Below are positions 8,639 through 17,380 of a DNA stretch of 64,000 nucleotides, one piece after another (the first letter of the stretch is position 1; every line of letters begins with the position of its first letter). The stretch lies in contig NC_007778.1 of the NCBI RefSeq assembly GCF_000013365.1, positions 124,001 through 188,000 of the forward strand. The letters run 5' to 3'. The position numbers and the translations under genes were made by a program. The notes beneath the pieces are model-generated. The model was not told where the DNA came from and did no database searches. It was given only the letters and a program-made list of their open reading frames with translations. Source of the stretch: Rhodopseudomonas palustris HaA2 (GTDB taxonomy: Bacteria; Pseudomonadota; Alphaproteobacteria; Rhizobiales; Xanthobacteraceae).

Positions 8639-8983
8639 TTATTTGCGGGCGCAGGACACCACGATGGCCGTCGAGGACGGGCCGCAGCTCGCGGTGATCT
8701 GTCCGTTCTCGATCAGAAGATTGTCGCTGAATTTCGCACCCGTGGAGCCGACGCAGATCGCCGAGATCAGCGCCTCGTCGGCCTCGCAGGTGGTCGGGCA
8801 GCCATTCGACGAGCACGACGACGACGTCACGGTGCGAAACGCGGGCGGCGGCGGCGGAGCCACTGGCGTCGCGGCGACGGCGGGTTCGATCAGCACGCCA
8901 CTCGGGCCGCCGATGCGGTCGCTGACCGCGAGCGCAGCAACAAGGGCGAAGGAGCCGAGCAGGATCATCGTTGAGGAGCGCAT
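8639..8983 (-). CDS. small secreted protein with C-terminal cysteine motifs, function unknown
   Basis: The 114-residue product starts at ATG 8983 behind an excellent GGAGGT ribosome-binding site. MRSSTMILLGSFALVAALAV is a signal peptide or anchor. It is followed by a Pro/Ala linker (PVAPPPPPAF) and a C-terminal domain with six cysteines (SSSCSSNGCPTTCEADE, ISAICVG, TASCGPS, VVSCARK), suggesting a disulfide-stabilised periplasmic domain. I cannot assign a family. It is the second small Cys-bearing secreted protein within 2 kb. Confidence 0.7.
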   Translation of the reverse strand: MRSSTMILLGSFALVAALAVSDRIGGPSGVLIEPAVAATPVAPPPPPAFRTVTSSSCSSNGCPTTCEADEALISAICVGSTGAKFSDNLLIENGQITASCGPSSTAIVVSCARK

Positions 8984-9673
8984 ACTACCTCCATACCAGT
9001 TGGGTTTGCACGATACCGGTCTTAACTGCAGCATCGTAGCAACACTCGCGAATTTCAACAGTGACAAGTTCAATCAGACTAAATGCCGGACCCGCGAAGC
9101 CGGGCGGCAGCCCGCAAAAACGCCGACCAAGTTCCGCGGCGGGCGCAGACGATCCGCCGCGCAGGCCCTGCACGAAGCACGATACCGATGTCTATCGGTC
9201 TGGCAAACCGAGCGTATTTCGGTGACTGCCGGGATGTCACCAAACCGGCAGACGGCGTGCTTGCCACCACCAGCGGGAACTCGGCAGTGGACTCGCACGA
9301 ATGGCGACGTTGCAACGCGCCGCGATCGCCACGGCGTCGTTGTCAGTTAGTTGGGCATCCTTCGTCCGGGACATTCCGGACAACGCGCCGCAATGCACGC
9401 AGATGATTCGCCGCAACGCACATCAGCGCGGCCAAGTGATTCGCACGGCCCGATCCGCGTCGCGACCGATCGGTCGATATCAGGCGCCGCCATTGTCGGC
9501 ATCGTGAGCCATGATGATTTCGGATCCCTGGCACGCGATGTCGCGTTTGTCAGCGGCCCGATAGGTTGAAGGCGCTAGACAGCCTCTGCCGAGTGTGGCG
9601 ACGCCGCGGGCAGATCGGAGCCCCCGTGTCGGAACCGCCATCGCTCGCACCATCGCTGAAGATTGGACATCCG
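8984..9673. other. intergenic region of 690 bases, no convincing gene
   Basis: This is one of the longest gene-free stretches in the window, between divergently oriented genes. The part next to 8984 is AT-richer and probably holds the promoter of the secreted-protein gene. Open frames of 60-110 codons exist on both strands but lack ribosome-binding sites and family resemblance, and their composition looks random. The 11-mer GCACGATACCG occurs at 9008-9018 and 9177-9187, possibly by chance. A decayed gene or small RNA cannot be excluded by eye. Confidence 0.4.
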
Positions 9674-10597
9674 ATGAACAACGCCTTGCTTCTCAAGCTG
9701 CACCGCTGGACCACCTTCGTATTCGCTCTGCCGCTGATCGCGATCATCTTCACCGGGCTGATCCTGTCGGTCGAACCGATCATCCAGAGCCGTGGCCTGC
9801 CCGCCGGCATGGTCGACGCCGAGCGCATCACCGGCCTGCTGCAGCGCTACGATCCCGCCGGCAAGGCGCGCGGTCTCGCGATCAACGCCGGCGGACAGCA
9901 GATGCGCCTGATGGGCGTCAATGCGCCGACGATCGACCTCGCCACCGGCGAAGCCGCGGCGGCGTCCGATCCGGTCGGCGACGTGCTGCTGTGGGCGCGG
10001 CGCACCCACGAGCGTCTGCTCGGCTACGAGTGGCTGGTGATATCCTCCACCATCGCGCTGGTGGTGATCATGGGCATCGGAATCCTGATGGGCCTGCCGC
10101 GGCTGCGCAACAGCCTCGCCGGCTGGCACAAGGGCGCGGCGTGGTTCACGCTGCCGCTGCTGCTGCTGAGCCCAATCACCGGCCTGTTTCTGGCGTTCGG
10201 GCTGACGCTGCAGAGCGCACCGCCGCCGGCTGCGGCCAGGGCGCCGCTGCCGCTCGCCGACGCCGTCCGCGCGGTCGCGCAATCGCACGACGTCGCGCAT
10301 CTGGCGATGATCGCCAATCGCGGCGGGCGGATGATGGCGCGTATCTACGAAGGCGGCGAACTGCGCGCCTACAGCTTCACCGCCGACGGCGTCACGCCGC
10401 TGCCGCGCAACTGGCCGCGGCTGCTGCACGAGGGCAATTGGTCCGCGCTGATCTCGGGGGCGCTCAATGTGACCGTCTCGGTGGTGCTGTTCGGCCTGCT
10501 GATCACCGGCGTGCTGCTGTGGTCGCGCCGCAGGCTGCGCCGACGCCCGCAGGGGACGAGGACGGCGAGCGGGACGGCCGCCACCGGCGCGGCCTGA
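9674..10597 (+). CDS. PepSY-associated TM helix protein
   Basis: The 307-residue membrane protein starts at ATG 9674 (MNNALLLKLHRWTTFVFALP). The opening LHRW followed by a long hydrophobic helix and GLILSVEP is the standard start of PepSY_TM proteins. There are further helices near 150-170 (WLVISSTIALVVIMGIGILMG), 185-205 and 270-295, ending RRRLRRRP. The loop WHKGAAWFTLPLLLLSPITGLFLAFG contains the family's conserved His. Such proteins often sit beside TonB-dependent siderophore receptors and may act as ferric-siderophore reductases. No receptor is adjacent here, so this role is only suggestive. Confidence 0.82.
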   Translation: MNNALLLKLHRWTTFVFALPLIAIIFTGLILSVEPIIQSRGLPAGMVDAERITGLLQRYDPAGKARGLAINAGGQQMRLMGVNAPTIDLATGEAAAASDPVGDVLLWARRTHERLLGYEWLVISSTIALVVIMGIGILMGLPRLRNSLAGWHKGAAWFTLPLLLLSPITGLFLAFGLTLQSAPPPAAARAPLPLADAVRAVAQSHDVAHLAMIANRGGRMMARIYEGGELRAYSFTADGVTPLPRNWPRLLHEGNWSALISGALNVTVSVVLFGLLITGVLLWSRRRLRRRPQGTRTASGTAATGAA

Positions 10598-10721
10598 TCG
10601 CCGAGGCGCGATGGCTGACGGCGGCTTAACGGGATTGCTCGCATTGTCGGGGTGCGGTGAACGGATCGTTCCGCGGTGCGGGCATTAGGTTGGGGCCGAT
10701 CTCCACCGCTGCGAGCGCCTC

Positions 10722-11132
10722 ATGTCCAGCATTTCCGCGATTGCCGTCTCCGGGCTGAAGGCCGCGACCAGGCGGCTCGAAGTCTCCGCCAGCAACGTCG
10801 CCAATCAGCAGTCCACCGGCGCGCTGCCGACGGCGAACGGCGCGGTGCCCGCCGGCGCGCCGCAGGCCTACACGCCGCTGCAAGTAACACAGACCGCCGT
10901 CCCGGGCAGCGGTACGCAGACCAGCGTCACCCCGACGACACCGGGCACGATCGCGATCGCCGATCCCCAGGCGCCGTTCGCTGATGAGAGCGGCATGGTC
11001 GCGGCACCGAATGTCGATCTGGCGCAGGAACTGATCGGCCAGATGGTCGCCAAATACAGCTACACCGCAAACCTCGCGACGCTGAAGGCCGACCGCGACA
11101 TGACCAAGGCGTTGCTCGACACCACGGCGTAG
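10722..11132 (+). CDS. orphan FlgC-like flagellar rod protein
   Basis: The 136-residue protein has both ends of a flagellar proximal-rod protein. The N-terminus MSSISAIAVSGLKAATRRLEVSASNVANQQ carries the SNVAN motif of flagellar axial proteins. The C-terminus (ESGMVAAPNVDLAQELIGQMVAKYSYTANLATLKADRDMTKALLD) matches the FlgC C-terminal domain. The middle is short and low-complexity (TPLQVTQTAVPGSGTQTSVT). FlgC is about the same length, so this is not clearly truncated. No other flagellar gene lies in the window. It may be a paralogue of the true flgC with a divergent role. A weak hairpin (11152-11164) follows it. Confidence 0.8.
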   Translation: MSSISAIAVSGLKAATRRLEVSASNVANQQSTGALPTANGAVPAGAPQAYTPLQVTQTAVPGSGTQTSVTPTTPGTIAIADPQAPFADESGMVAAPNVDLAQELIGQMVAKYSYTANLATLKADRDMTKALLDTTA

Positions 11133-11194
11133 CACCGGCCGACGGGCTCATCCGGCACCGCCGGAGCGCGCATCGCCGAACTCCCGGCAGCACA

Positions 11195-11911
11195 TCAGCG
11201 ATCGTCCCGGCGCCGAACCAGATCCTCGATCATCGCCTGGACGTGGGCCAGCCAGGCCTTGCGCCGCTCCTGATCGGCGAGGTCGATCTGCATGTAGTTC
11301 GACAGCGTGTAGAGGTTCGACCGATAGAAATAGGTCAGCGACAGGATCGAGAGATAGATGAAGGTGCGGTCGCAGTCCGGCCGGAAGTCCCGCCGGTCGA
11401 TGCCGGCGTTCAAGATCCGTTCGAGCAGGCCGAACTGGGCATTGGCGAACACGTCGCGGATCTTGTTCTTGACGTGGCGCCCCTTGAACAGATTTTCCGA
11501 CGCGAGGATGCTGAGCAGCTCCGGATTTTCCCAATAGTACTGCCAGTTGAACGCGACCAGCGCGGCGAGCGCTTCGCGCGGCCGCGTCAGATCGAGGTCG
11601 AGCGCCTCCTCGCTTGCGACGAGCTGAGCATAGCAGTGCTCGATGACGTGGTGGAACAGCTTCTCCTTGCTGACGAAGTAATAATACAGCATGCGATCGT
11701 TGCTCTTCGCCGCCTTGCTGATGCGGTCGACCCGCGCGCCGCCGTAGCCTTCCCGCGCGAATTCGGCGATCGCGGCGCGCAACAATGCCTCGCGCGTCTG
11801 ATCCGGCGTCCGGGTCCGGCGGCGCGGCTTTGCCGAGGTGTTTCGCTTCGCCGCAGCCTTGCGGCGAGGAGCCGCGAGTTCCCGCGCCGCGACGTCCGTT
11901 TCGCTGGCCAT
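11195..11911 (-). CDS. TetR-family transcriptional regulator
   Basis: The 238-residue regulator starts at ATG 11911 with GAGGTGGGGA upstream. A basic N-terminal tail (RRKAAAKRNTSAKPRRRTRTPDQ) precedes the TetR_N helix-turn-helix: TREALLRAAIAEFAREGYGGARVDRISKAAKSNDRMLYYYFVSKEKLF. The C-terminal ligand domain (residues 100-238) resembles the TetR_C group with NPELLSILASENL. It is divergent from a solute-binding protein and Rieske oxygenase across 162 bases that contain a perfect palindrome, so it very likely represses that pair and perhaps itself. The inducer is probably a substrate of the Rieske oxygenase (inference). Confidence 0.9.
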   Translation of the reverse strand: MASETDVAARELAAPRRKAAAKRNTSAKPRRRTRTPDQTREALLRAAIAEFAREGYGGARVDRISKAAKSNDRMLYYYFVSKEKLFHHVIEHCYAQLVASEEALDLDLTRPREALAALVAFNWQYYWENPELLSILASENLFKGRHVKNKIRDVFANAQFGLLERILNAGIDRRDFRPDCDRTFIYLSILSLTYFYRSNLYTLSNYMQIDLADQERRKAWLAHVQAMIEDLVRRRDDR

Positions 11912-11996
11912 CCGTCCCCACCTCGAGCCCGCCTGAGTCGGCGCCGGGATCATAGGTTTGCCCGTTCTTTTGGCAAGCCTTGCCACTTCTTGGGCG

Positions 11997-12043
11997 TTGA
12001 CAATACCTCCAGAACGCATTCTGTTATGTAGTAAGTACTACAT
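11997..12043 (+). promoter_or_regulatory. promoter with perfect 18-bp TetR-type operator
   Basis: ATGTAGTAAGTACTACAT at 12026-12043 is a perfect inverted repeat (8-bp arms, 2-bp centre). It lies 30 bases before the solute-binding-protein start. TTGACA at 11997-12002 is a good -35 element, with TGTTAT at 12022-12027 as a weaker -10. The palindrome overlaps the -10/+1 region, the usual placement for TetR repression. Confidence 0.75.
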
Positions 12044-12073
12044 TCAATTGCAACGGGGTCATGGAGGTTCGGG

Positions 12074-13282
12074 ATGGCTGGGCGCTTCGCGGTGAAACTG
12101 GTCTCGGTCGCGGTGGCATTGATGGCGAGCGGTTGGCGGGCCGACGCCGCCGATCAACCACCGATCCGGATCGGCGACGTCTCCAGCTATTCGGCTCTGC
12201 CGATCGGCGCCCGTGGCTATCGGCAGGGCTGGGAGCTCGCGCGCGACGAGATCAACGGCAAAGGCGGCGTGCTGGGCCGGCAGCTCCAGATCATCTCCCG
12301 CGACGACGCCGGCAAGCCCGACGCGGCCATCACGCAGGCCGCGCAACTGGTCGACGCGGAGAACGTGGATCTGCTGACCGGGACGATCCTCTCCAATGTC
12401 GGCCTCGCCGTCTCCGATTTCGCCAAACGGCGGAAGATCTTCTTCCTGGCCTCGCAGCCCCTGACCGACGCGCTGATCTGGGACAAGCGCAGCCGCTACA
12501 CTTACCGGCTGCGGCCTTCGACCTACACCCAGACCACCATCCTGGCCCAGGAAGCCGCCAAGCTGCCGGCGCGGCGCTGGGCCACGATCGCACCCAACTA
12601 CGAGTTCGGGCAGGCGGCCGTCTCCAACTTCAAGCAGGAATTGCGGCGACTCCGACCTGATGTCGAGTTCATTTCCGAGCAATGGCCGCCGCTCGGCAAG
12701 ATCGATGCGGGCTCGGTCGTGCAGGCGATGGCCGCCGATAACCCGGAGGCGATCTTCAACGTCACCTTCGGGTCCGATCTCGCCCGGCTGGTGCGGGAGG
12801 GAACCACGCGCAAGACGTTTGCGAACCGCACCGTCGTCAGCCTCCTGACCGGCGAGCCGGAATATCTGGCGCCGCTGAAGGACGAGGCGCCCGAGGGATG
12901 GATCGTGACCGGCTATCCGTGGAACGAGATCGCGACGCCAGAGCACCGCGCCTTCGTCGAGGCCTATCGGGCGCGCTTCAAGGATGCGCCGAACATCGGT
13001 GCGCTGATCGGCTACATCAACACGCTGGTGCTCGCCAAAGCGATCGAAACCGCCGGCTCGACCGAGACCGAAGCGCTTCTCGCGGCGATGGAGCACTTGA
13101 AAATCGACACGCCGTGCGGGCCGATCTCGTTCCGTGCCGTCGACCATCAGTCCACGCTGGGCATCTACATCGGCAAGCTGGCGGTGAGGGATGGCCAGGG
13201 GGTGATGACCGACTGGCGTTATGTCGACGGCGCCACTCACCAGCCGTCGGACGCCGACGTTCTGGCCAAAATCAAAGAGTAG
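12074..13282 (+). CDS. ABC transporter substrate-binding protein, Liv/amide type (Peripla_BP_6)
   Basis: The 402-residue periplasmic protein starts at ATG 12074 after GGAGG. Signal peptide MAGRFAVKLVSVAVALMASGWRADA precedes the mature ADQPPIRIGDVSSYSALPIGARGYRQGWELARDEINGKGGVLG. That block is the type I periplasmic-binding fold used for branched-chain amino acids, amides and aromatic acids. NIGALIGYINTLVLAKAIETAG is the conserved C-lobe helix. No Liv permease or ATPase gene accompanies it; the next gene is a Rieske oxygenase. It may work with a transporter encoded elsewhere or deliver the oxygenase substrate. It is probably controlled by the TetR palindrome directly upstream. Confidence 0.88.
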   Translation: MAGRFAVKLVSVAVALMASGWRADAADQPPIRIGDVSSYSALPIGARGYRQGWELARDEINGKGGVLGRQLQIISRDDAGKPDAAITQAAQLVDAENVDLLTGTILSNVGLAVSDFAKRRKIFFLASQPLTDALIWDKRSRYTYRLRPSTYTQTTILAQEAAKLPARRWATIAPNYEFGQAAVSNFKQELRRLRPDVEFISEQWPPLGKIDAGSVVQAMAADNPEAIFNVTFGSDLARLVREGTTRKTFANRTVVSLLTGEPEYLAPLKDEAPEGWIVTGYPWNEIATPEHRAFVEAYRARFKDAPNIGALIGYINTLVLAKAIETAGSTETEALLAAMEHLKIDTPCGPISFRAVDHQSTLGIYIGKLAVRDGQGVMTDWRYVDGATHQPSDADVLAKIKE

Positions 13283-13332
13283 CGCCGGCCATCGCCCTCA
13301 TCACAACGCCACACGCCGTGAAAGACTCCGGA

Positions 13333-14385
13333 ATGAAACTGATCGCCCCCCGCAACAACTGGTATCCGCTGACATGGTCACGCGACGTGACGCGCGCGCT
13401 CGGCTGCCATCGCATCCTCGGCATCGATCTCGTGGTCTACCGCAGCGAGGCCGGCGAACCGATCGCGCTCGACGACGTCTGCCCGCATCGGCTGGCGCCG
13501 CTGTCGATCGGCAAGCTCAAGGGCGATGCGATCGAGTGCGGTTATCACGGCATGACCTTCGCACGCGACGGCCGCTGCATCCGGATTCCCGGCCAGCCGA
13601 TCATCCCGCCCAACGCCCGCGTGCCGTCCTATCCGCTGCACGAGAAGATGGGCCTGGTGTGGATCTGGCCCGGCGATCCCGCGCTGGCGGACCCCGCGCT
13701 GATCTACGATCTGCCGCAATACGGCCAGCCGGACTGGCACGCGGCCCATGGCGACGCGCTTCGGATCGGCACCAACTATCTCAACCTCGCCGACAATTTG
13801 TGCGACCCCGCCCATGTCAGCTTCGTGCATTTGTCGACGCTCGGCAATGCGGCGAGCGAGGAGATTCCGGTCGAACACACGGTCAACGCGCGCGGCGTGC
13901 TGGTCTGGCGCTGGATCAACGACGCGCCGCCGATCCCGCTGTTCGCAAAGTACGGCAGCTTCACGGGCCACGTCGATCGCTGGCACTATTACGACTACCG
14001 CGCGCCGAGCATTGCGGTGATCGACTTCGGCAGCGCCGAGGCGGGCGCGATTGCCGATCCGGAGCAGCGCGACGCCGGGCTTCGGATCTTCGCCTGCCAC
14101 TTCATCACCCCGGTCGACGATCACAGCTGCATCGACCATTGGCTGCATGTGCGCAATTTCGCCCTGAACGATCCCGACGTCGATCAGCGGCTGCATGCGG
14201 ATTTCCGCATCGCCTTCAACGAGGACAAGGAGATCCTGGAGCGCATCGAGCAGGTCGATCGGGCCCGGCCGGGCTTCAAGCGGATCCGGCTCGGCATCGA
14301 CGTCGCCCCGCAACGCATGCGCCGGATCGTCGAGCGCATGGTCGCGGAGGAAGCCGAACCGAGGGCCGCGATTCCGGCGGAGTGA
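13333..14385 (+). CDS. Rieske non-heme iron oxygenase, VanA-like oxygenase component
   Basis: The 350-residue protein starts at ATG 13333, 50 bases after the binding-protein stop. The Rieske [2Fe-2S] ligands are C50-P-H52 and C69-x2-H72 (DDVCPHRLAPLS, IECGYHGMTF). The mononuclear iron site is in NLADNLCDPAHVSFVH, with H161 and H166 and the bridging Asp. The fold and length match vanillate O-demethylase oxygenase subunits and related aromatic or N-demethylating oxygenases. No reductase (VanB) is present in the window, so electron supply is external. Co-regulation with the upstream binding protein suggests that an imported aromatic or quaternary amine is the substrate (inference). A hairpin follows before the convergent ABC operon. 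Confidence 0.9.
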   Translation: MKLIAPRNNWYPLTWSRDVTRALGCHRILGIDLVVYRSEAGEPIALDDVCPHRLAPLSIGKLKGDAIECGYHGMTFARDGRCIRIPGQPIIPPNARVPSYPLHEKMGLVWIWPGDPALADPALIYDLPQYGQPDWHAAHGDALRIGTNYLNLADNLCDPAHVSFVHLSTLGNAASEEIPVEHTVNARGVLVWRWINDAPPIPLFAKYGSFTGHVDRWHYYDYRAPSIAVIDFGSAEAGAIADPEQRDAGLRIFACHFITPVDDHSCIDHWLHVRNFALNDPDVDQRLHADFRIAFNEDKEILERIEQVDRARPGFKRIRLGIDVAPQRMRRIVERMVAEEAEPRAAIPAE

Positions 14386-14413
14386 GCGCCGCGCAGACTG
14401 GGGCGACGGCGCT
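14385..14413. terminator. hairpin between convergent operons
   Basis: AGCGCCG at 14385-14391 pairs with CGGCGCT at 14407-14413 across a 15-base loop, in the 36-base gap between two convergent genes. There is no T-run on either side, so it is at best a weak bidirectional terminator. Confidence 0.35.
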
Positions 14414-14421
14414 CCTGAGGC

Positions 14422-15462
14422 TCAGCTCTTCGGCGCAAAGTCCGGCACGCCGAGTTCGTCCTTGCGATGGCACGCGACGTAGTGCTCCGGCCCGGTCGCG
14501 TCGAGGAACGGCAATTCCTCGCGGCAACGCTCGATCGTGAACGGGCAGCGCTGCGCGAAGCGGCAGCCGGGCGGCGGATCGACCGGCGACGGCGGCTCGC
14601 CCTTGACCAGATACTTCGCCTTCAATTCGTCGCGCAGCGGCCCGGGCGGCACCGCGGCCGAGACCAGCGACCACGTATAGGGATGCCGCGGCCCGGTGAA
14701 CAGCGCCGAGGCCGGCGCCTGCTCGGCGATCTTGCCGAGATACATTACGGCGATCTCGTCGCAGAATTGCTGGATCACGCCGAGGTCGTGCGAGATGAAG
14801 ATGTAGGTCAGCCCGCGCTCGCGCTGCAGCTTCTTCAGCAGGTTCAGAATCTGCGCCTGGATCGCGACGTCGAGCGCCGAGACCGCCTCGTCGCAGACGA
14901 TCAGTTCGGGTTCGGGCGCCAGCGCCCGGGCGATGCACAGCCGCTGGCGCTGGCCGCCGGAGAACTGATGCGGAAACAGGTCGGCGGCCTCCGGCGGCAG
15001 CCCGACCTCGGCCAGCAATTGCCGCACCCGCTCGTCGCGTTCGCGGCTGGTGCCGATCTGCAGCAGATCGAGCGGCTCTCGGATCTGGTCGCCGGCGCGG
15101 CGGCGCGGATCGAGCGCCGAGAACGGATCCTGAAACACGATCTGCACATGGCGGCGCACCTGCCGCAGCGGCTCGCCGCTGAGCGGCATGATGTCCTCGC
15201 CGCGGAACACGATCTGGCCGGAGGTCGACGGCACCAGCCGCATGATCGCCTGCGCGGTGGTCGACTTGCCCGAGCCGCTTTCGCCGACGATGCCGAAGGT
15301 GGTGCCGCGCCGGACCCGGAAACTGACGCCGTCGACGGCGTGCACGAAGGACGGCTTGCCCCAGGGGCGCTTCCGCCCGGTGCGGAAATGCACCACGAGG
15401 TCGTTGACGTCGAGCAGATAGGGGCTGGCGTCGTCGGGCCGCAGGTCTTCGTGAATCATCAT
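14422..15462 (-). CDS. ABC transporter ATP-binding protein, DppF/OppF-like
   Basis: The 346-residue ATPase is the last gene of the peptide-type importer. Walker A GESGSGKST, signature FSGGQRQRLCIARAL and Walker B LIVCDEAVSALD are intact; Ala replaces the usual Pro after DE. The C-terminal oligopeptide/dipeptide motif GCRFAQRCPFTIERC carries the Cys pattern that in some OppD/DppF proteins binds an iron-sulfur cluster. The start at 15462 overlaps the upstream ATPase stop (ATGA-type overlap), showing translational coupling. It would energise import with its partner ATPase at 15459-16457. Confidence 0.93.
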   Translation of the reverse strand: MMIHEDLRPDDASPYLLDVNDLVVHFRTGRKRPWGKPSFVHAVDGVSFRVRRGTTFGIVGESGSGKSTTAQAIMRLVPSTSGQIVFRGEDIMPLSGEPLRQVRRHVQIVFQDPFSALDPRRRAGDQIREPLDLLQIGTSRERDERVRQLLAEVGLPPEAADLFPHQFSGGQRQRLCIARALAPEPELIVCDEAVSALDVAIQAQILNLLKKLQRERGLTYIFISHDLGVIQQFCDEIAVMYLGKIAEQAPASALFTGPRHPYTWSLVSAAVPPGPLRDELKAKYLVKGEPPSPVDPPPGCRFAQRCPFTIERCREELPFLDATGPEHYVACHRKDELGVPDFAPKS

Positions 15463-16457
15463 GCCGCGATCTCCTCGGCGCGCCAGCACGACACCGCGTG
15501 CCCGGTCGAGACCGCGTCGAGCGGCGGCTGCGGCCGCGACCGGCAGACGTCGCGGGCATTTGCGCACCGCGGCAGGAATGCGCAGTCCGGCCCGCGCTGC
15601 CCGAGCGACGGCACCATGCCGGGGATCTCGCCGAGATCGATCCATTGCGGCGGCTTGGCCACGCCGACGGCGAGATGCGGCACGCAGGCCAGCAGCCCGC
15701 GGGTGTAGGGATGGCGCGGCGCGGCGGCGATCTCGTGCGACGGCCCGGTCTCGATGCAGCGGCCGGCATACAGCACGGCGATGTCGTCGGCGAGTTCGGC
15801 GACCGCGCCGAGATCGTGGGTGATCAGCACGATCGCGGTCTCGGTCTCGTCCTGCAGCTTGGCCAGCAGATCGAAGATCTGCGCCTGCACGGTGACGTCG
15901 AGCGCGGTGGTGGGCTCGTCGGCGATCAAGAGCTTCGGCTTGCAGGCCAGCGCCATCGCAATCATCACCCGCTGCCGCATCCCGCCGGACAATTGGTGTG
16001 GATAGGCTTTGGCGCGCTGCTCGGCGGCCGGGATCTGCACCGCCTTCAGGAACTGCACGGCTTGCTCGGCGGCGTCCTTGCGGCTCATCCGGCGGTGATA
16101 ATACAGCACCTCGGCGATCTGGTCGCCGACGGTATAGAGCGGGTTGAGCGCGGTCATCGGCTCCTGGAACACCATCGACACGGCGTCGCCGCGCAGCGCC
16201 CGCATCCGCCGGTTGTGCACCGCCAGCACGTCCTCGCCCTCGAGCAGGACCCGCCCGCCGGTGATGACGAAGCCCTCCGGCAGCAGCCGCATGATCGCCA
16301 GCGCCGTCATGCTCTTGCCGCAGCCCGACTCGCCGACCAGCGCGATGGTCTTGCCCTTGTCGATGGTGAACGACAGATTCTCGAGCACCGGGACCAGGTC
16401 GCCATGGCGATCGGTCATGCTGACGCTGAGCTTGTCGACCTCGAGTACCGGCGCCAT
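15459..16457 (-). CDS. ABC transporter ATP-binding protein, DppD/OppD-like
   Basis: The 332-residue ATPase starts at ATG 16457. Its GGAGG ribosome-binding site lies inside the last codons of the permease gene upstream. It shows Walker [11 protein letters not shown]-loop [11 protein letters not shown], signature [15 protein letters not shown] and Walker [13 protein letters not shown]. The C-terminal [14 protein letters not shown] is the oligopeptide-family Cys motif. It is the partner of the DppF-like ATPase just downstream. Together with the two permeases and the family-5 binding protein it makes a complete peptide/opine/nickel-type importer. Confidence 0.93.
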   Translation of the reverse strand: MAPVLEVDKLSVSMTDRHGDLVPVLENLSFTIDKGKTIALVGESGCGKSMTALAIMRLLPEGFVITGGRVLLEGEDVLAVHNRRMRALRGDAVSMVFQEPMTALNPLYTVGDQIAEVLYYHRRMSRKDAAEQAVQFLKAVQIPAAEQRAKAYPHQLSGGMRQRVMIAMALACKPKLLIADEPTTALDVTVQAQIFDLLAKLQDETETAIVLITHDLGAVAELADDIAVLYAGRCIETGPSHEIAAAPRHPYTRGLLACVPHLAVGVAKPPQWIDLGEIPGMVPSLGQRGPDCAFLPRCANARDVCRSRPQPPLDAVSTGHAVSCWRAEEIAA

Positions 16458-16459
16458 CG

Positions 16460-17380
16460 TCACCTCCGTCGCAGCCGCGGATTGACCGCATCGTTGATGC
16501 CGTCGCCGACCAGGCTGATCGCCAGCACCGACAGGAAGATCGCGGCGCCGGGGAAGGTCACCGCCCACCAGGCGTCGAGCACGTAGTTGCGGTTCTGGCC
16601 GATCATCAGGCCCCAGCTCATGGTGTTGGGATCGCCGAGGCCGAGGAAGCTCAGCCCGCCCTCGAACAGGATGGCGACGCCGATCGCCAGCGTCGCCGAC
16701 ACGATGATCGGCGGCAGCGCATTGGGCAGCACCACCCGCAGGATCAGATGCAGATTGCCGGCGCCGGCGGCGCGCGAGGCCTTGATGAAATCGAGATCGC
16801 GCAGCCGCATGAATTCCGCGCGCGTCAGCCGCGCCGCCGAAGTCCAGCTCACCGCGCCGATCGCCAGCGTGATGGTCATGAGTTTCGGCCCGAACAGCGT
16901 CACCAGCACCATCGCGAACAACAGCGGCGGCAGCACCTGGAAGAATTCGGCGATCTTCACCAGCAGGCTGTCGATCCATCCGCCGAAGAAACCCGCCAGC
17001 GAGCCGACCGTCACGCCGATGGCGATGGTGAGCAGCGCCGCGACGGCGCCGACCGTGAGCGTCGCGCGGCCGCCATGCACCAGCCCCGCGAGCACGTCGC
17101 GGCCGAGATAGTCGGTGCCGAGCCAGGCATCGGCGGACGGCGGCGTGAACGGCAGGCCGACGATTTCCAGCGGGTCGAGCGAATAGATCCACGGCCCGAA
17201 CAACGTCCCCGACACCAGCACGATCAGCAGCACCGCGCCGGCGACGCCGGACGGGCTCTTCAGAAATTGACGAAACGCGGCGCTGGCCGGCGACACCGCC
17301 TTGGCGGCCGGCAGTGCGCCCGGCGCCGCGGGCGGCGGCGCGGTCTGCGCCACGATCAGCGTCTGGTCGAGCGTGCTCAT
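16460..17380 (-). CDS. ABC transporter permease, DppC/OppC-like
   Basis: The 306-residue inner-membrane permease has an N-terminal cytoplasmic tail of about 45 residues. TM1 follows (GVAGAVLLIVLVSGTLFGPWIY), then the OppC_N motif DAWLGTDYLGRDVLAGLVHGGRATL and five further helices. The EAA coupling loop is RAAGAGNLHLILRVVLPNALPPIIV. Its start overlaps the stop of the DppB-like gene by four bases. It forms a heterodimer with that permease. Confidence 0.92.
   Translation of the reverse strand: MSTLDQTLIVAQTAPPPAAPGALPAAKAVSPASAAFRQFLKSPSGVAGAVLLIVLVSGTLFGPWIYSLDPLEIVGLPFTPPSADAWLGTDYLGRDVLAGLVHGGRATLTVGAVAALLTIAIGVTVGSLAGFFGGWIDSLLVKIAEFFQVLPPLLFAMVLVTLFGPKLMTITLAIGAVSWTSAARLTRAEFMRLRDLDFIKASRAAGAGNLHLILRVVLPNALPPIIVSATLAIGVAILFEGGLSFLGLGDPNTMSWGLMIGQNRNYVLDAWWAVTFPGAAIFLSVLAISLVGDGINDAVNPRLRRR

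Noticed and set aside
9074-9315. Overlapping 60-80 codon frames in the 8984-9673 gap
   Set aside because: No ribosome-binding site, random-looking composition and mutual overlap on both strands.
11152-11164. CCGGC-ACC-GCCGG hairpin between the FlgC-like and TetR genes as a terminator
   Set aside because: Stem is only five pairs and there is no T-run; such short GC stems are common by chance here.
12898-13332. Long 5' extension of the Rieske oxygenase frame
   Set aside because: It overlaps the binding-protein gene in another frame; the oxygenase starts at 13333, where family similarity begins.
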